64,000 nt of DNA from Trichostrongylus colubriformis (taxonomy: Eukaryota; Nematoda; Chromadorea; Rhabditida; Trichostrongylidae), in NCBI GenBank assembly GCA_963978905.1, contig OZ022259.1, forward strand, positions 23,906,068 through 23,970,067, given 5' to 3'. Each line of letters starts with the position of its first letter. The first letter of the stretch is position 1. Below the pieces are notes generated by a model that made no database searches, had not been told where the DNA came from, and worked only from the letters and a program-made list of their open reading frames with translations. A program made the translations under genes and the position numbers. This document shows positions 55,101 to 61,100 of the stretch, piece by piece.

Positions 55101-58100
55101 TGTTAGAAGCTCTTTCGATGTTTTCATCACTGTAAAAGTATTCTAATAGTCAGACCGACAATAACCCTGCCTTGGGTTTCTTTAAAAAATTTTCTATGTA
55201 TAAAGGATAGGGCATGGTATATTCATTTCTGAAAATATTGATAGATACGCCACGCATCTTGTCAATAGTGGAATCCGAACGTGTAGTGAGTAGCAGAAAT
55301 TTCTAATACATTTTGACAGTATATGCTCACCTTAAACACCCCGGGAAGGGTAAATTTGGCGGATTGTAGAACATGAAAGTAGGGGTGCTAAGCAGTGTAA
55401 CAATAGAGAAACAACAAAATAAGAAATCCGGAACCCTTTCTCCTCCCTCGCTCCTCTGCTTCATTAGCCGGGCCTGGACTGCAGACGAGCGAAGAGGCTA
55501 CATCAGCCGGCCGCGAACCTTGTCCCGCCCTCACCGACAATTTGCTCGACGGATGAACGGCAGAAGACTCGCTGTAGGATCGTGATAAGACCTCAAGCCG
55601 CCCTTTTTCAATGCGATTTTCCTACACATCACCTCTTCTGAAGTGGTAGGTTTGTTTTCGTAGAACATGTATTCCCAGGTCTCACTTTCTCCTTACCCAT
55701 CCCGGTGCCTTTAATGACTTTCCTCGGGGATGGATAATTCGGATCAGACTGCGTAAACATATAAGAACATGCTGCGCTAGGGCTACTCCGACTCAATAGC
55801 TTTGTGTATAACGTCTTGCCAACGACTCATAATGTGGAAAAATAGTCTCGAAGTTCATTATATAATCACTCAAAAGTAATTTAAAAACTAGAACGTACTG
55901 AAAACTCTTTCATTTGACGCTATCCACTACACTAGTGACCAACTTGATGCAAACTTGAATGCAGTGCAATCGATTTCATTATTAACCTCCTGAAAATACG
56001 TGGATAAGTATCACAGGACAGGTGATTACAGCATTACTATCGTGACATAAGACAATTCGAACGGAATCAGGGTAGTTGCAAGTGGCGCCGCCATCACGCT
56101 GTAGTTCGAGGTAATTCATCAACTGAGAATTAGCCGGGCCGATCATCAGGTAACGGAAGTACGGTACATTGTTCGCTTGATCGTTATGAGGCAATCACGC
56201 TCGGATGCACGATTGTTCTCCAAGCCGCTCTGTGGGTAAACGGTAAGACACATCCCGAAGTTTGTGATTCTGCATGAGAGTGGCGTTGGCAGTTAATGCG
56301 AGGCCGCTTGTTTCCAATCTGACAATGCTCGAGCAACCCTTGATGATGAAAAAGAAGTTCATAATCCGTCAATCCCCTTTATTGCAATAGAGAATCATAG
56401 AAGCCTACGACTCAGCTTATATTATCTTCCCCTTTCTGTTGATTTTCAGTTACTTCTTTGTTTGCCAAATCAATATTTTACAATATGTGGCACCCCATTA
56501 GATCAATCCATTCCTTCTTGGTCATGGATGTTGCTGTATTCTGCTAATTGCATGTATTCAGCGCTTTCTTGAACCGATCTCGCCATCTGAATTTTGGTCG
56601 TTTCTCTACTTATGATTTTCATGAAGCCTAGGAGATTACGGTAGGCTCAGTGTTGTACAAAAGGTCTTTGGAGGTCTTAGGGCAGAAAAGTCGGAAGTGA
56701 TCATCGCACCTGTACCTCGTTTCAGCTTGAGGTGCGGTATATGGTTTAGGAGTCATCTACGTACGACGACCCTAGTTCACACACTTAACGCCGCAAAACG
56801 CGACGCGAGTTTTCTGTCCTAACCATGCTCCCAGAGCCACTTGGAGCTATGCAATTCAACAACGTCTAATTTTTTCCAAACATTTGCAATAGAAGGAAAT
56901 CTATCGTGGTTTTCAATGAAGAACGCGCATTGGACTGACGATAACCCTGGGAAGGTAGTGGCTTGAAATATCATTTCGCAGAAGTGAAGCGCATTTTAAT
57001 TTTACTGAAAGGTTGGTGAATGATTCCTATATAGTGAAATGCGTGATCCAATCGCATGAAATGTGAGCTTGTCCTACTAAATAATGTTAAAGTTATGCTT
57101 GATATTGATATTAGTACTTTAATAATTTTAGTATATTTCAGTGTTGGACTGTTTGATTGTGATGCCAGTACCACTCCATCTAGTCTACATCGATGTTTCC
57201 TACAACAACTTCGATGTGCTACCGGATTGGATCGGTGATTTGCCACAAATCGATTGCCTTCGAGTGGACAACAACCGACTCACCAGTCTACCTGAGAGGT
57301 GAGTTTCTAGAATTTTTCAATTTTATTTGTCTCCAAAAAGTCTGTCCGCTAAGGCTCTGAACATTCATGATGTCCTATCAAAACGCTGGTCACAGGAGCG
57401 ATGGAAAACAAGTAGCAATGATTGACCGGAGTGAATTCCCACAATAAAAGGCTTTCCTCTTTTCACCTTCTTCGTAGGAATGTAATCCCTCACCTCCGAA
57501 TGGTTTCACTCCTTTTGCAAAATCGTTTGCGCTGCTATAGCCATATTTTCGCCGTAAGAAATGTGGACGTGAGGCCGCCGTGAGTTTTTGCGATATTGCG
57601 ATTTCGAGGTGTCGCGGCTGCGCATGCGAAATTGCGGCACTGCTCAATCTCAAAATCGTAGTATCGCGTGCGAAGTCGCGACGCCGCAAAATTGCAATCT
57701 GATGGCGGCCTTAAGGGGCGTAGTCCGATTCGATGCACATTACGATATGAGAGCATTGCATCAAATTCATTTGAAGCTACGACAAAATTCACTGATGCCC
57801 CGGCTTGATCCCTAGCTTCCTCAGGCCGCGTTCATACTCAGCGCTGCTTGCGCAGCGAGGCAGAGTGAACGGGGAAGGTGCAGAGACGACGTGGGCAATG
57901 AGGCAACGTGGCATAGGCGGAGACACAGAGACATGCAGCTATGCCCTGCCGCCGGCACGGCAGAGTATGAACGGTGCCTTATGCATAAGAAAGGGATGTA
58001 GGTTTTTGCGTAAGTTACAGATAATGAAGTCCGCCTGGAAGCACTTCAGTGCTGCAGTGCCGAACTTTATTCTCATAAATGGAGGAAAGTGTTTCGCCAT

Positions 58101-61100
58101 GCTGGAGTTCTGGCCCTACGCATAGACAGGAATACACGTTTCCCTTGGAGTACGATAATTGCTTGGTTCATTTTGTTCAATATTTTTTCTTCTATATCGC
58201 AAACGTTACTTGTACAAAAAACGTTGCCCAATCGTTTGCTATGGTAGACAAGCATGCTTGCCGTGGCTCTAGCCGCATTCGGTGCAATACTATGTTACCG
58301 TAGTGAACACCGCGTCGACCAACCTAATATCGCATATGCACAGCGCCGACACCAGACATAGCTTCTTTTAGGTTTTGTTGTTAGGGTAGGAATAGAGCGA
58401 AGTTCACTTCAAACGCCACTGTTCATGGATTAGGAAACACAAACACAAACTAATCTAGGACGAAAGGTCAATGGAAATTCGCATAACATTTGAAAAATGA
58501 ATGGAATTAACAAAATAAGCAAAATTTGTGGTATTCGAAAAAGCAGAGAGGCCAATAAGCAAAAAAAGCGTGTAGAAGATAGCTAGTCTGTGGCTGACCG
58601 ATGGCCTTAACCATGTAGTGGCTGCAGTCCTCTCAATCAATCAGGAGATCAAACCACCAGGTCGATTTGAATTGAGCGAAATTCCGGTAATGAGCAGGCT
58701 ACACCGAAAATTTCTCGATAGGGGGTCGTATTGGACCGCAAACGATGGTGGTCGTACCTGCAAAGGTCAGCGTTGCACTAGAATCTTCCACTGGAAGACT
58801 TTCACTAAGCAGATGAGAAGCGAAGATTATTTCACAGCGAATCCGTGTAGCAAGATGGGAATTCAACATTTTTATTGCTTCAGGTGAGAATACATGGCAA
58901 TAAAACACATTGTAACTATACAATCTGGCGATAGTGACTGATAGAGGTCAAAGAAGGGGGTCGTATTAGGTTCTCGTCAAGGGTGCGGGGGGGGGGGGGG
59001 GGGAGAGGGGAGGGTCGTACTGAAGTGGCTATCCTCCTCGACATTTAGGAATGTCCTGATAAGGAGGCTAAAGTCAATCTGCTTGAATGGCAAAAGTATG
59101 TCGGGGGATTCTAGAAGCATCACACTCGTGGGAGGACCTTCTACTTCAGAAAAAGAAGCAATAAAAGCAGTAGTCGATTTGTGCAGAAGGCAGCAACACT
59201 GAGAAGGATATCACAATTCATTCCACTAGAAACATCAAATAAGTGAAGTAAACACTCGAATGATAAACAAATCTCACAAATAATCTAGTAAATCACTTAC
59301 TCTGTTGTGATCCGTAAGAAAGGGAATTCGTAAATATTTAATTTTTCAGAAATTCCTATGAAATGTGACTTTTACAGGCTGTTCAACGTCCAGTCAATGC
59401 GGTATTTATACTGTAAAAACAATCGGATCAAGGCACTACCATCACTTACCGACAATTCCAGTCTAATAACCTGTGTCCTCTACAGCAACCTGCTTGAGGA
59501 GCTCCCATCGAATTTTCTGAGGAAATGCAATAGGTGACTGCAATTCTGTTTTATAACTGTTCATACTTACACGATTACATTGAGCAGGCACGATTCTTCA
59601 CAGGCGCGTACGGTCGCATTGCGTTCCATAGTTCCATAGTGCAAGAACCATTACTGCCAATTGCTGTGATCGGTCACCAGTGTTTTTTCGCGCATGTGTT
59701 GCTTATTTTAAAGTTTTGGTAAACTAAACATTCATATTCTGACAAATTTTGCGACTGGAACGCTACGCGACTGCGTGCTCAAACAAGAGTGGAGTTTACA
59801 GTTGCATTCAAAGGCACCAGGAGGGGATGTCTTCTGAAAACAAACCTTTCACTTCAGACGAGGTGATGTGTGGCGAAACTCGCATTGAAAAAGCGCCGCT
59901 TGGGGTCATATCAAGGTCGCGCTGCACAGCGAGTCGTTTTGCCGTTTATCCGCCGGTGGTGTTGCCGGCGAGGGCGGACATCGTTCGCGGCTGGCTGGTT
60001 TAAACTCTCACCCGTCTGCAATCTACCCGCGGCTAGTGATGCAGAGGGACGCAAAGGAGGAAGGAGCAGTTTTAGACTCCCATTTCTCAAGATTTTGCCA
60101 TTTTATTTCGTTTTTCTCTACTTTTACACTGCTGAGCATCCCTACTTTCATATTTCACAATCTGCCCTATTTTACCCCTATTGGTATCTTTAAAAGAACC
60201 ATTTACCCCAGCTATTTCACTTTTAACCCATTTACTTTAGACTTCGCCATCTAAACGTGTCATTCAATCGGCTGACCACTCTTCCCGCGGTAAACGTTCA
60301 CAGCGACAGGAATCGGATCAATACCCTACGCCTCAACAACAATCGATTAGACGAATCGATCGTGCCGATATTGATCAAGATGAAGAAGCTCAAAGTACTT
60401 GATCTGTCGCACAACAAGTTGAGATATTTCGATGACAGGTTTGTTAATCAGTGATGATTTCCGGAAAAGGACTCTTCCGCAGTATCGATTTTTTCCTCGA
60501 TCGATGTTTTATGGTCACGATGCTTTGATTTAAGTGCTCTGGGCTCGCTCACTTTATTGGAGGAGTTGAATTTGAGTTCAAATGAACTCACTGCGCTTTC
60601 ACCCGCAATCTTTGAACTGCCTGCTCTACAGATTCTTAAGGCTCACTCAAACCGTATCAGGACTATTCCTGATCTCTCCGCATCGTCTACACTTCAGGTA
60701 GGGATTTGTGTGGAAACCATAGGCATAGTAGTCATTATAGTAAGACATTAGAATATTATTATATATTCGTTTATCCTATTCCAGTTGCACGGCAAAAAGA
60801 AATTCAAGAAACTGATATAAGCAAAAGTTTTCTACATTAAGTGGCAACAAATGATCTCAGTTCTTATGAATACATGAATAGGCGATTCTTTAGTGGCCAA
60901 ATGCTGGTGGGCGGAGATATCCGTTATTAAATCAGGTGTAGGCGGAGTTTCCATCGCTTGCATGGGACCAGAGGCGGATTATAGTGGCAGCAGATATTGC
61001 TGGCAGCTCCTAAGCAGACTGTGGACCAGACCAACCGGTGCCATTTCCCCATACTCCATATAAAAGCTAATAAATGATAAATTAATAAATAATTAAATAT

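Noticed and set aside
56471..56570. Possible PHLPP exon after a TTTTCAG at 56470
   Set aside because: The reading lacks leucine-rich-repeat spacing and does not supply the needed splice phase; 53646-53727 does both.
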